A stretch of 64,000 nucleotides of DNA. Origin: JAABTL01 sp964465355 (GTDB lineage Bacteria > Deinococcota > Deinococci > Deinococcales > Trueperaceae). The stretch lies in the NCBI GenBank assembly GCA_964465355.1, contig CAYXJZ010000004.1, forward strand, positions 1 to 64,000, written 5' to 3'. The notes below the pieces were generated by a model, which saw nothing but the letters and a program-made list of their open reading frames with translations, was not told the DNA's origin and did no database searches. The position numbers and the translations under genes are program-made. Positions 18,484-26,449 of the stretch are shown piece after piece. How positions within the stretch are numbered: the stretch's first letter is position 1; each line of letters opens with the position of its first letter.

Positions 18484-19398
18484 CTAGGCCATGCCCTCCA
18501 GCGCCAGCAGGTGGCGGACATGCCGACCGATCCCCACCGCCAACGCGGTCGCAGGCGCCTCCAACCCCACCGACGCCAGCAACGGCCCTTGCTCCCCGTA
18601 GGCCCGGTGCGTCAGCACCGACCTCATCTCTGGAAACGCGCCGATGTAGCTGCCCATGTCGGTCTCCTCCACCTCCAGGCCCACGCCCAGGGCCTGAGCC
18701 ACGAGCCGGTAGTAGTGATGCGCCTCCACCATCTCAGGCCCCACCGCCAGGTAGCTGCCCCGATGCACCGACGCCAGCCCTGCACAGCTCAGCGCCAGCC
18801 GAGCAAGGTCGTCGACGTAGATGGGCTGCTGCAGAATCGAGCCGGCTGCCACCAGCCGCAGTGGCTTGCCCTCTCGCAGGTGGGCCAGCAGCCCGGGATC
18901 GCGCAGGTGCCACGGCAGGCAGCCCAGCTCGGAGCCGGGACCGTAGATGTGGGTGGGTCGCAGGACGGTCCAGCGCAGCGCGCCGGCGTCGCCCTGCTCA
19001 AAGGCCAGCTCGCAGGCCCGTTTGTCGCCGCCGTAGCCAGCCGACTTGTAGCCCGCCTTCTCGTCGCGTGGGAACAGGCCTGGCAGGGTGTCGAAGACCG
19101 CATCGGACGACAGGAAGACCAAGTGCCCGGCGCTGGCACAGAAGAGCTCAAGGTCCTGCTCGGCGTCTTCGGCCTGGTAGCCCGCGCAGTCCACCACCAA
19201 GTCCCAGCGCTCGCCCAGTTCGTGCAGCACCCGAGCCAGCTCTCCGGGCCTGCGCCTGTCGACTGCGAGCATGCGTACGCCGGGTGGCGCTGTACGTTGG
19301 CCGCGGCCCACCACCGTCACCTCGTGCCCGGCGACCTGCGCCACGCGTGCCATGGCGCGACCGACGAAGCCGCTGCCGCCGATGAGCAGGGTCTTCAC
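18484..19398 (-). CDS. NAD-dependent epimerase/dehydratase family protein
   Basis: The protein is 304 residues with a GTG start. It is an extended short-chain dehydrogenase: the Rossmann motif GGSGFVG lies at residues 7-13, an acid-rich VVGRGQR segment follows, and the catalytic YGGDK lies near 122-126, with LRPTHIYGPG after it. The substrate is likely a nucleotide-sugar or free sugar. It is the last gene of the LacI-linked minus-strand operon, 26 bp after the dipeptidase, so it probably acts on a sugar imported or released there. Confidence 0.82.
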   Translation of the reverse strand: MKTLLIGGSGFVGRAMARVAQVAGHEVTVVGRGQRTAPPGVRMLAVDRRRPGELARVLHELGERWDLVVDCAGYQAEDAEQDLELFCASAGHLVFLSSDAVFDTLPGLFPRDEKAGYKSAGYGGDKRACELAFEQGDAGALRWTVLRPTHIYGPGSELGCLPWHLRDPGLLAHLREGKPLRLVAAGSILQQPIYVDDLARLALSCAGLASVHRGSYLAVGPEMVEAHHYYRLVAQALGVGLEVEETDMGSYIGAFPEMRSVLTHRAYGEQGPLLASVGLEAPATALAVGIGRHVRHLLALEGMA

Positions 19399-19423
19399 GA
19401 TGCGGGCGGCGAAGGCGCCCGGC

Positions 19424-20470
19424 TCATGCTGGGGTCGCGTCGCCCGGCGCCCAGGCGTCGCGCAGCACGCGCAGGAAGTTGCCGCCCAGGAGCTTCGTCA
19501 CGTCCTCGGGCTGGTAGCCGCGCTCGAAGAGGCCGGCGGTCACGCGGGGGAAAGCCACCGCTGACTCCAGGCCCTCCACCATGCGCCGGTCGAAGTCGTA
19601 CCACTCGCCAAGCACCTCGGTGACCTCGGGGTAGAGGCCGCCGCCGCGAGCGAACATGGCCTCGTAGTAGGCGCGCGACTCGCCCTCGCCCAAGTCGGAT
19701 CCGATGCCGACGTGGTCGATGCCGGCCTGGTCCACCAGGGCGTCGACGTGGTCGAGGAAGTCGCTGAAGCGCGGCCGGACGGCCGGGTCGCGGTAGGACA
19801 TCGGCGCCCAGAAGGCGGCGCCGATGACGCCGTCGCGTGCCGCCAGGGCGCGCAGCACCTCGGGTGCCTTGTTGCGCGGGCTGGGGGTCAAGGACTTGGC
19901 GTTGCTGTGGGTCACGGCCACCGGCAGGCTGGAGGCCTCGATGGCGTCCAAGGTGGTGCGCTCGCCGCAGTGCGAGAGGTCGACCAGCATGCCGAGACGG
20001 TTCATCTCGGCCACCACCCGGTGGCCGAAGCGGCTGAGGCCACCGTTGGCACGCTCGACGCAGCCGTCGCCAAGGACGTTGCGCTCGTTGTAGGTGAGCT
20101 GGATGATGCGCACGCCAAGGCGGTGCAGGGCCTGGACGAAGCCCAGGTCCTCCATGACCGGGCGGGCATTCTGCAGCCCCATGATCAGGCCGATCCTGCC
20201 TTCGCGCTGAGCTCGCAGGATGTCGTCGGCGCGCTCCACCAACAGCACCTCGGAGGCGTGCTGGTCGATGGTGCGGCGCAGCTGCATGAGGTCGAGGGCG
20301 GCCCCGGAGAAGTCGTGGGTGATGTTGACCGAGGTGTAGTTGACGGCGTCAATGCCGGCGACGCGCAGCCGGGCGAAGTGCTCGGCCGTCATCGGGGCCG
20401 CCTGCAGGCCGTCGATGACCAGGGTGGTGGCGTGGAAGTCGGCGGGGTCGGTGGCTGGCAGGGCGGACAT
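19424..20470 (-). CDS. Membrane-dipeptidase-type peptidase, family M19
   Basis: The protein is 348 residues from ATG 20470, with GGAGGAG just upstream; the longer frame is not protein-like. Renal-dipeptidase signatures are GLQNARPV, IIQLTYNERN, LVDLSHCGERTTLDAIEASSLPVAVTHSNAKSL, the metal-binding His residues in DLSH and THSN, and HVGIGSDLGEG. No signal peptide is seen, so it acts in the cytoplasm, probably on dipeptides or D-amino-acid dipeptides brought in by the adjacent importer. Its start lies in the end of the oxidoreductase gene region, implying coupled translation. Confidence 0.85.
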   Translation of the reverse strand: MSALPATDPADFHATTLVIDGLQAAPMTAEHFARLRVAGIDAVNYTSVNITHDFSGAALDLMQLRRTIDQHASEVLLVERADDILRAQREGRIGLIMGLQNARPVMEDLGFVQALHRLGVRIIQLTYNERNVLGDGCVERANGGLSRFGHRVVAEMNRLGMLVDLSHCGERTTLDAIEASSLPVAVTHSNAKSLTPSPRNKAPEVLRALAARDGVIGAAFWAPMSYRDPAVRPRFSDFLDHVDALVDQAGIDHVGIGSDLGEGESRAYYEAMFARGGGLYPEVTEVLGEWYDFDRRMVEGLESAVAFPRVTAGLFERGYQPEDVTKLLGGNFLRVLRDAWAPGDATPA

Positions 20471-20481
20471 GGGCTCCTCCA

Positions 20482-21486
20482 TCAGGGGCGGACGATGCGG
20501 CCCTCTTCGGCGCTGCGCATCAAGGCTTGCACCGCAGCCACGTTGGCGCGGGTGTCGTCGAGGTGGACGTTGCTGGCTGGCCGGCCGGACCGCACCTCGC
20601 GGACGAAGTGCTCGATCATGAGCTGGTACTGGTCGACGCCGGGGACGATCTCGCTCTCTTCCGACAGCGCGTCCCGGTGCCAGCCGCGCTGGATGACCAG
20701 GGTGCGGTCGTCGACACCGGGGGCGAAGGGCAGCATGCTGCGCAGGCTGGCCTCGCTGCCGGTGATGGTGTAGGACTGCGTGCGCGGCCCACGCAGGCTG
20801 CATTGGAAGGTGGCCATGCCACGAGCGAAGCGCAGGCTGCCGGCGAAGACCTCGTCGACATCGCTGTCAGGGCCGATGCGTGCCCAGCCGGCCGCCTCCT
20901 CCGGCTCCTCGCCGAAGGCGAGGCGGGCGATGTGGACGCAGTAGCTGCCCACGTCCCAGAGCACGCCGCCGCCCAGGTCGCGGCGCAGACGGATGTCGCC
21001 GGGTGCGTGCAGGCCGTAGGTGAAGGTGGCGGAGACGAGCTGGACCTCGCCCAGGGAGCCCGAGCGGACCAGCTGGACGACGCGCCGGGTCTGGGGGTGG
21101 AAGCGGTACATCATCGCCTCCATGGCCATGACGCCAGCCCGGTCGGCGGCTGCCCGCACCTCTTCCACGCCTTCCGCGGTGATGGCGAGGGGCTTCTCGC
21201 AGAGCACGTGCTTGCCCCGCTCGATCGCGCGCAGCGCCCAGGGGACATGCAGGGCGTTGGGTAGCGGGATGTAGACGGCGTCGATCGAGGTGTCGTCGAG
21301 CAGGGCCTGGTAGCCTTCGTGCACCCCCTCGATGCCCAGCCGGCCGGCCGCCAGGCGGGCCCGCGTGAGGTCGCGGCTGGCAATGGCTGCGACCACCGCC
21401 CCCCTCGCCCGCTGGATGGCGGGGACGACAGCGCGCAGGCCGATGTCGGCGCAGCCGAGCACGCCCCACCTCAAGGCGCGGGGCAC
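20482..21486 (-). CDS. Gfo/Idh/MocA-family oxidoreductase
   Basis: The protein is 334 residues with a GTG start. The N-terminal Rossmann fold (RWGVLGCADIGLRAVVPAI) is followed by DAVYIPLPNALHVPWALRAIERGKHVLCEKP, whose EKP motif is the family hallmark. The C-terminal domain is the GFO_IDH_MocA alpha/beta dimerisation type, with GGGVLWDVGSYCVHIARLAFG. It is an NAD(P)-dependent dehydrogenase on a sugar, inositol or glycoside. It is transcribed with the ABC importer and M19 peptidase. Confidence 0.88.
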   Translation of the reverse strand: MPRALRWGVLGCADIGLRAVVPAIQRARGAVVAAIASRDLTRARLAAGRLGIEGVHEGYQALLDDTSIDAVYIPLPNALHVPWALRAIERGKHVLCEKPLAITAEGVEEVRAAADRAGVMAMEAMMYRFHPQTRRVVQLVRSGSLGEVQLVSATFTYGLHAPGDIRLRRDLGGGVLWDVGSYCVHIARLAFGEEPEEAAGWARIGPDSDVDEVFAGSLRFARGMATFQCSLRGPRTQSYTITGSEASLRSMLPFAPGVDDRTLVIQRGWHRDALSEESEIVPGVDQYQLMIEHFVREVRSGRPASNVHLDDTRANVAAVQALMRSAEEGRIVRP

Positions 21487-21556
21487 CGGCGTCCCACCTT
21501 CCGGGCGGTGGGGTGGGGGGACCGGATCCCGTCCCCCCTCCCCGGCGAAGACGCGA

Positions 21557-23074
21557 TCAAGGCCGCGCTACACCCATGTCGAGCAGCCTCAGGGTCTGGT
21601 CGGGCCGCGGACGGAAGCCCTCGATGCCGGCACGGACCCCGTAGAGGTCGTCCAAGGCGTAGAGGTAGATGGCGAAGGGCTCGTCGTGGATGGCCTGCAT
21701 GGCCGACTGAAGATGCGCGATGCGTTCGGCCTCGTCGGTGGCCTGTGCCGCGCCGGCCATCCCGTCGTCGAAGCCTTGGGGCATCGGGCTGGTGCGGAAG
21801 CGGGCGCCTTCGACGTAGCCCAGCAGCGACAGGTAGCCGTCTTGGCCGAAGAGGAAGCCCACGGTGTACAGCGCCGTGGTCTCGCGCGGGCGGGCGTCGA
21901 ATTGGCGCGCCCACTCCGGGAAGTCCACCGTGCGCTCGGTGACCTGCAGTCCGACGCCGCGCAGGTAGGCGGAGATCGCCTCGCCTGCCTGGCGGTCCTG
22001 CGGGTAGCGACCGACGGTGTAGGTGTACTCGATGGGGAAGCCGTCGGGGTAACCCGCCTCGGCCAGCAGGCTGCGGGCACGCACCGGGTCAAAGGGGTAG
22101 GACTCCAGGTCGGGGTTGTAGCCAGAGTGATTGTTGGTCAGGAACTGCCCTTCCATCGGCTCGCAGCGGCCGGAGAAGAGTTGGGCACAGATCGACGCCC
22201 GGTCCACCGCCAGGTTCAGCGCCAAGCGCACGCGCACGTCACGCAGCGGTTCCGCGTTGGGGTTGTCAGTGTCGAAGAAGGTGGCGAACTGCCGCAGGCT
22301 TGGCACGGTGATGAGCTGCAGGCCGGCGTTGCGCTCGATGCGCGCAGCCGCCGCCAGCGGCACGTTCACGGCGATGTCGATCTCGCCCGCTTCCAGCGCG
22401 GCCACGCGGGCGTTGTCGTCGGGGATGACCCGGAACACGATGTGCTCAAACCTGGGTATGCCACCCCAGTAGTCCGGGTTGGCCGTCAGCGTGATGTGAT
22501 CGTCGCGCACGCGGTCGCCGAAGACCCAGGGACCGGTGCAGACGGGCGACTGGTTGAAGGCCTCCGCTCCACGGGCCTGGAAGTCGGCAGGCGCCACCTG
22601 GAAGCTGCCCATCGCCAGGACCGAGGGGAGGAAGGCGGCGGGCTGCGTCAGCGCCACGTCCACCGTGTAGCTGTCGACCACGCGCACCTCGTCGAGCAGG
22701 CCCTCCAGCCACTGGCTGTAGTTGAAGGCCGAGAACAGCTCCTCCAGGCTGAGCTTGGCGGCCGTCGCGTCGAAGACCTCGCCGTTGCTGAAGCGCACGC
22801 CCTGGCGAAGATCGAAGCGCAGGGTCGTCTCGTCCAGCCAGCTGTAGGCGGTGGCCAGGTGCATGCGGATGTAGGCGGCTCCGCTCTCGTCGCTGTCCCA
22901 GAACATCAAGGGCTCGCAGATCTGCGCGAAGACGCTGATGTAGGGCGCAGTGGTGTCGAAGGGGTTGAGGGTGGGCGGGTCGACGGACTGGGCGACGGTC
23001 AGGGTGCTCTGGGCGGCGCCAAGGGCGGCCCATGACACGAGCAGCAGGACAAGGGTTCGGGCGATGTGGCGCAT
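21557..23074 (-). CDS. ABC transporter solute-binding protein, family 5 (peptide/glycoside type)
   Basis: The protein is 505 residues from ATG 23074. The signal peptide (MRHIARTLVLLLVSWAALGAAQ) has no lipobox cysteine, so it is a soluble periplasmic protein. The mature part begins STLTVAQSVDPPTLNPFDTTAPY and continues with LRFDLRQGVRFSNGEVFDATAAKLSLE, the SBP_bac_5 fold. Permease genes lie just upstream (dppC type 66 bp away). Family 5 proteins bind peptides, but also oligosaccharides and nickel. The sugar-enzyme neighbours favour a glycoside or glycopeptide. Confidence 0.88.
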   Translation of the reverse strand: MRHIARTLVLLLVSWAALGAAQSTLTVAQSVDPPTLNPFDTTAPYISVFAQICEPLMFWDSDESGAAYIRMHLATAYSWLDETTLRFDLRQGVRFSNGEVFDATAAKLSLEELFSAFNYSQWLEGLLDEVRVVDSYTVDVALTQPAAFLPSVLAMGSFQVAPADFQARGAEAFNQSPVCTGPWVFGDRVRDDHITLTANPDYWGGIPRFEHIVFRVIPDDNARVAALEAGEIDIAVNVPLAAAARIERNAGLQLITVPSLRQFATFFDTDNPNAEPLRDVRVRLALNLAVDRASICAQLFSGRCEPMEGQFLTNNHSGYNPDLESYPFDPVRARSLLAEAGYPDGFPIEYTYTVGRYPQDRQAGEAISAYLRGVGLQVTERTVDFPEWARQFDARPRETTALYTVGFLFGQDGYLSLLGYVEGARFRTSPMPQGFDDGMAGAAQATDEAERIAHLQSAMQAIHDEPFAIYLYALDDLYGVRAGIEGFRPRPDQTLRLLDMGVARP

Positions 23075-23140
23075 GGTTGCCAACCTCTCGTTGGATGCAG
23101 GGGGGCGTGTCGATGGACGGGGCCACCGGAGGGACCGCTC

Positions 23141-24046
23141 TCAACTTGGCGAGGCATCACCTCCCGTCGTCGAGCGGCCGGCGGCCTCGGGATCCACGGC
23201 GTCGCGCAGCCCATCGCCGACGAAGTTGAAGGAGATGACGAGCAGGGCGATGAGCAGGCCGGGCACGGTGGCGATCCACCAGGAGTCGTAGACGTAGGAG
23301 CGGCCGTCGCCGATCATGGCTCCCCAGGTGGTGCTGGGCGGGGTCACGCCGAGGCCGAGGAAGCTCAGGGCTGACTCGGTCAGCACCAGGCGGGCCATCT
23401 CGAAGGTGGCCACCGCCAGCACCGACGAGATCACGTTGGGCAGGACGTGCCTCAGGATCACCCTGGCCGACCCGGCCCCAAGGGCCCCGGCCGCCTCGAT
23501 GAACAGCGAGGTGCGCACGGTGAGCGTCTGGGCGCGGACCACCCGCGCGGTGGTGAACCAGCTGGTGGCGGCAAGCACCCCGACCAGACTGGCCAGGCTG
23601 CCGCCAAGGATGGCGATCACCGCCACCGCTAAGGCGATCATCGGGAAGGCGAGCTGCACGTCGATCAGCCAGCTCACCAGCTCGTCCACCCAGCCGCCGA
23701 AGTAGCCGGCCAGGAGCCCCATGAAGGTGCCGAAGGCGGTCGCCAGGGCGACGGCCCCAAGGCCGATGGCCAGGGTCAGCCGGGTCGCATGCACCGAGCG
23801 CGACAGCATGTCCCGCCCGAGGAAGTCGGTGCCCAAGGGCTCCGACCAGTTCCCCGTCCAGAAGCCAGGACGGTTCGCCCGCGCCAGGTCGACGGCCGTT
23901 GGATCGTGCGGCAGCCAGCCGGTGGGCCACAGGCAGAAGGCCAGGAAGACCACCAGCACCGAGAGCCCCACCAGGTTGGCCGGGCTCGAGCCGAAGGCGC
24001 GGATGGCGCTGCGCCGACGACCAGGCAGCCCCTCAGTCCCGACCAT
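23141..24046 (-). CDS. ABC importer permease, DppC/OppC type
   Basis: The protein is 301 residues with six membrane segments and the inner-membrane binding-protein-dependent loop EAAGALGAGSARVILRHVLPNVISS, which docks to the ATPase. It has the DppC N-terminal extension and the GTDFLGRDMLSR signature. It overlaps the upstream permease gene by 14 bp and precedes the binding-protein gene. No ATPase gene is present in the operon. Confidence 0.9.
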   Translation of the reverse strand: MVGTEGLPGRRRSAIRAFGSSPANLVGLSVLVVFLAFCLWPTGWLPHDPTAVDLARANRPGFWTGNWSEPLGTDFLGRDMLSRSVHATRLTLAIGLGAVALATAFGTFMGLLAGYFGGWVDELVSWLIDVQLAFPMIALAVAVIAILGGSLASLVGVLAATSWFTTARVVRAQTLTVRTSLFIEAAGALGAGSARVILRHVLPNVISSVLAVATFEMARLVLTESALSFLGLGVTPPSTTWGAMIGDGRSYVYDSWWIATVPGLLIALLVISFNFVGDGLRDAVDPEAAGRSTTGGDASPS

Positions 24047-24956
24047 GGCCGATCCTCGGGTCCAGCACGGCGTAGCAAAGGTCCACCAGGAAGCTCACCA
24101 GCACCACGCCGGTGGAGATCACCAGGATGGTGCTCTGCACAAGCGGGAAGTCGCGGCCGGTGATGGAGCTGACAAGCAGGCGGCCGATCCCGGGCCAGGA
24201 GAAGATGGTCTCGGTCACCACCGCGCCGGAGAACAGCAGCGCCGACTGCACGCCGATCACGGTGATGATGGGCAGCGCCGCGTTGCGCAGCACGTGGCGC
24301 CAGACGACGCGGTCGAGGCTCAGGCCCTTGCTGCGCGCGGTCCGCACGTAGTCCTTGGCCAGGTTGTCGAGCATCGAGGAGCGGGTGACGCGCACGGTCA
24401 GCGGCAGCATGAGGAAGCTCAGGACCACCGCAGGCATGATCAGGTGGCGCAACTCGCCCCGGCCGCCGGTGGGCAGCCAGCCAAGCGCCACCCCGAAGAG
24501 CAGGACGAAGAGGATGGCCAGGAAGAAGTTGGGGACGCCCTGCGCCAGCAGGACGGCGGCGCGCGCGGCCACGTCGAACGCAGAGTCCCGCCGCAGCGCC
24601 GTCCACACGCCAAGGGGCAGGCCGAGCAGCGCCGAGATCAGCAGGCTGGCGCCGGCCAGCTCGAGGGTGGCGGGCAGGCGTTCCAGCACGACCTTGAGGT
24701 TGGGCTCCCTGAAGCGCAGGGACGTGCCAAGGTCACCCCGCAGCGCCCCAGCCACGAACCCCAGGTACTGCACCGGCCATGGCCGGTCCAAGCCCTGCTC
24801 TGCCCTGTAGGTCTCGATGGCGGTCGCGGAGGCGAACTCACCCAGCACCACGCGAGCCGGGTCGCCTGTCATGCGCAGCAGCAGGAAGGTCACCAGCGTC
24901 ACCCCGAGCCAGACCATGACCATCCGGCCCAGTCGCCGAAGGAGGAAGGCCGTCAC
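24033..24956 (-). CDS. ABC importer permease, DppB/OppB type
   Basis: The protein is 307 residues with a GTG start. The DppB pattern is present: FLLRRLGRMVMVWLGVTLVTFLLLRMTGDPA at the N-terminus, six membrane helices and the ATPase-docking loop YVRTARSKGLSLDRVVWRHVLRNAALP. It is the first gene of the LacI-linked importer operon. Its promoter lies 140-170 bp upstream, with a LacI operator just downstream of the -10. Confidence 0.9.
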   Translation of the reverse strand: MTAFLLRRLGRMVMVWLGVTLVTFLLLRMTGDPARVVLGEFASATAIETYRAEQGLDRPWPVQYLGFVAGALRGDLGTSLRFREPNLKVVLERLPATLELAGASLLISALLGLPLGVWTALRRDSAFDVAARAAVLLAQGVPNFFLAILFVLLFGVALGWLPTGGRGELRHLIMPAVVLSFLMLPLTVRVTRSSMLDNLAKDYVRTARSKGLSLDRVVWRHVLRNAALPIITVIGVQSALLFSGAVVTETIFSWPGIGRLLVSSITGRDFPLVQSTILVISTGVVLVSFLVDLCYAVLDPRIGHGRD

Positions 24957-25260
24957 GACGGCTCAGCCTCCATCCGGGTCCCGGTTCGGGTGAATAACGG
25001 TCAGGAGCAAGCGCGACCCCCATGGCGGTGCGAACGACGTCGGTTGCAGCGGGCGGGCGGTGAAAGCGGCTCTGATAACGATTGCAGACATGTGAAGGAT
25101 ACTGCCCGCCTATGGGTGTGTCAATCCATCGCCCTCGAGGCAGGCAAAGCCCAGAGAGTCGCTCACCGACCCGCGCTCGGCATCTGCGGCACGGGAGGCC
25201 ATCCAGTGCAAAGGATTTCAGCCAGGGTGGCGGTGAAGGCGGCGCCAGCGCGCCGACGCG
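24957..25260. other. 304-bp region between lacI and the importer operon
   Basis: No gene is supported. It holds the importer promoter and the LacI operator described in the next entry, plus a leader of about 130 bases before the GTG at 24956. Confidence 0.6.
25073..25124 (-). promoter_or_regulatory. Importer-operon promoter with LacI-type operator
   Basis: On the minus strand, -35 TTGACA (25119-25124), a 17-bp spacer and -10 TATCCT (25096-25101) form a near-consensus promoter. The operator TGATAACGATTGCA (25073-25086) has the central CG and TG...CA ends of LacI-family sites and lies at about +3 to +16. Repression by the divergently placed regulator, encoded just upstream, is expected. Confidence 0.75.
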
Positions 25261-26298
25261 TCAGGCCTGATCGGATCGCGGGGCTGCGGTGGACTCCCTG
25301 ACCACCAGGGCGGTGGGCAGGCGGGTCACGGTGCCGGGCACGCCCGGCCGCTCCAGCAGCGAGACCAGCCGCTCACCTGCGAGGTAGCCCATCTCGTAGG
25401 CCGGCTGGGCCACCACCGTCAGGGCCGGCGCCATCAGCCGCGCCCAGCGCGAGTCGTCGAAGCCAACCACCGAGACGTCCTCAGGCACGCGCAAGCCCGC
25501 CGCACGCAAGGCGCGCAGCAGGCCCGCCGTCAGCTCGTTGTTGAAGGCGAAGACGGCCGTTGGGCGCTCGTCGGCCGGCAGGGCAAGAAGGCGCCTGCCG
25601 GCCTCCAGGCCATGCTCCTCGTCGTGCCCGGTCGCCGTCTCGATCCAGCGCTCCGGCACCTCGAGCCCGGCGGCGACCATGCCGTCCACATAGCCGCGCA
25701 AGCGCTCGGCCCCGGTGGTGATCGTGGGCTTGCCGCTGATCATGGCGATGCGCCGATGGCCCAGCTCGGCGAGGTGCCTGACCGCAGCCAGGCTGCCACC
25801 GTGGTTGTCGGCCAGGACGACGTGTGCGCCTTCCACACCGGAGGCCCGGTCGACCTCCACCACCGGGTGGTTGAGGTAACGCCGCAGGTGGCGCGCGGTG
25901 TGCTCGGTTGGCACGATGATCAGACCCCTGAACTTGTGGCGCTGGAGTTCGCCGAGGAAGGCCTCTTCCCTCTTGCTGTCCTCGTTGGTGCTGGAGAGCA
26001 TGACGGTGAGCCCATGGGCGAAGGCCGCGTCCTGCACGCCCTGGGCCACAAGCGCATGGAACTCGTTGAGGATGTCGGCCAGGATGAGCCCGATGGTGGT
26101 GGTGTTCTGGTTGCGCAGGTTGCGGGCGAGCTGGTTCGGCTGGTAGTGCAGTTCGGCGGCCACCCGCAGCACCTTGGCCCGGGTGGCCGGCGCCACCATG
26201 TCGGGGGCGGACAGGGCGCGGGACACGGTGGAAGGCGACACGCCGGCGCGTACCGCCACATCGCGGAGGGTGGCCGACCATGACAGCGATTGCGACAT
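25261..26298 (-). CDS. LacI-family transcriptional repressor
   Basis: The protein is 345 residues. The N-terminal helix-turn-helix (TLRDVAVRAGVSPSTVSRALSAPDMVAPATRAKVLRVAAELHY) and hinge (QLARNLRNQ) are canonical. The sugar-binding periplasmic-type domain follows (IGLILADILNEFHALVAQGVQ ... VSVVGFDDSRWARLMAPALTVV). A -10 box TATCCT (26306-26311) lies seven bases before the ATG, with -35 TTGACC (26330-26335), so the mRNA is probably leaderless. An operator-like TGACAGCGATTGCG in codons 2-6 suggests autorepression. It sits between the importer operon and the isomerase/kinase operon and should control both. Confidence 0.9.
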   Translation of the reverse strand: MSQSLSWSATLRDVAVRAGVSPSTVSRALSAPDMVAPATRAKVLRVAAELHYQPNQLARNLRNQNTTTIGLILADILNEFHALVAQGVQDAAFAHGLTVMLSSTNEDSKREEAFLGELQRHKFRGLIIVPTEHTARHLRRYLNHPVVEVDRASGVEGAHVVLADNHGGSLAAVRHLAELGHRRIAMISGKPTITTGAERLRGYVDGMVAAGLEVPERWIETATGHDEEHGLEAGRRLLALPADERPTAVFAFNNELTAGLLRALRAAGLRVPEDVSVVGFDDSRWARLMAPALTVVAQPAYEMGYLAGERLVSLLERPGVPGTVTRLPTALVVRESTAAPRSDQA

Positions 26299-26335
26299 CC
26301 TTCGGAGGATACCGGGGCCATCTGAGGGGGGTCAA
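26281..26335 (-). promoter_or_regulatory. lacI promoter (leaderless) and internal operator
   Basis: The elements are -35 TTGACC (26330-26335), an 18-bp spacer, -10 TATCCT (26306-26311), the start codon 26296-26298 and operator TGACAGCGATTGCG (26281-26294). With a start point about seven bases after the -10, transcription begins at or beside the ATG. Confidence 0.65.
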
Positions 26336-26348
26336 TCGAAGTGGTCGC

Positions 26349-26394
26349 TTGACAGCCCGCGGTGCAAGTGCCAGCATCGATGACAGCGTTTGCA
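26349..26394 (+). promoter_or_regulatory. Isomerase-operon promoter with LacI-type operator
   Basis: -35 TTGACA (26349-26354), a 17-bp spacer, and a weak -10 CAGCAT (26372-26377) precede operator TGACAGCGTTTGCA (26381-26394), which would cover the start point. The operator begins exactly 100 bp from the one inside lacI. Confidence 0.65.
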
Positions 26395-26449
26395 GCCAAG
26401 CTTGACCCACTCCGCGAGGCCCAGGCTGTGGTTCGGAGGCACCCAAGGC

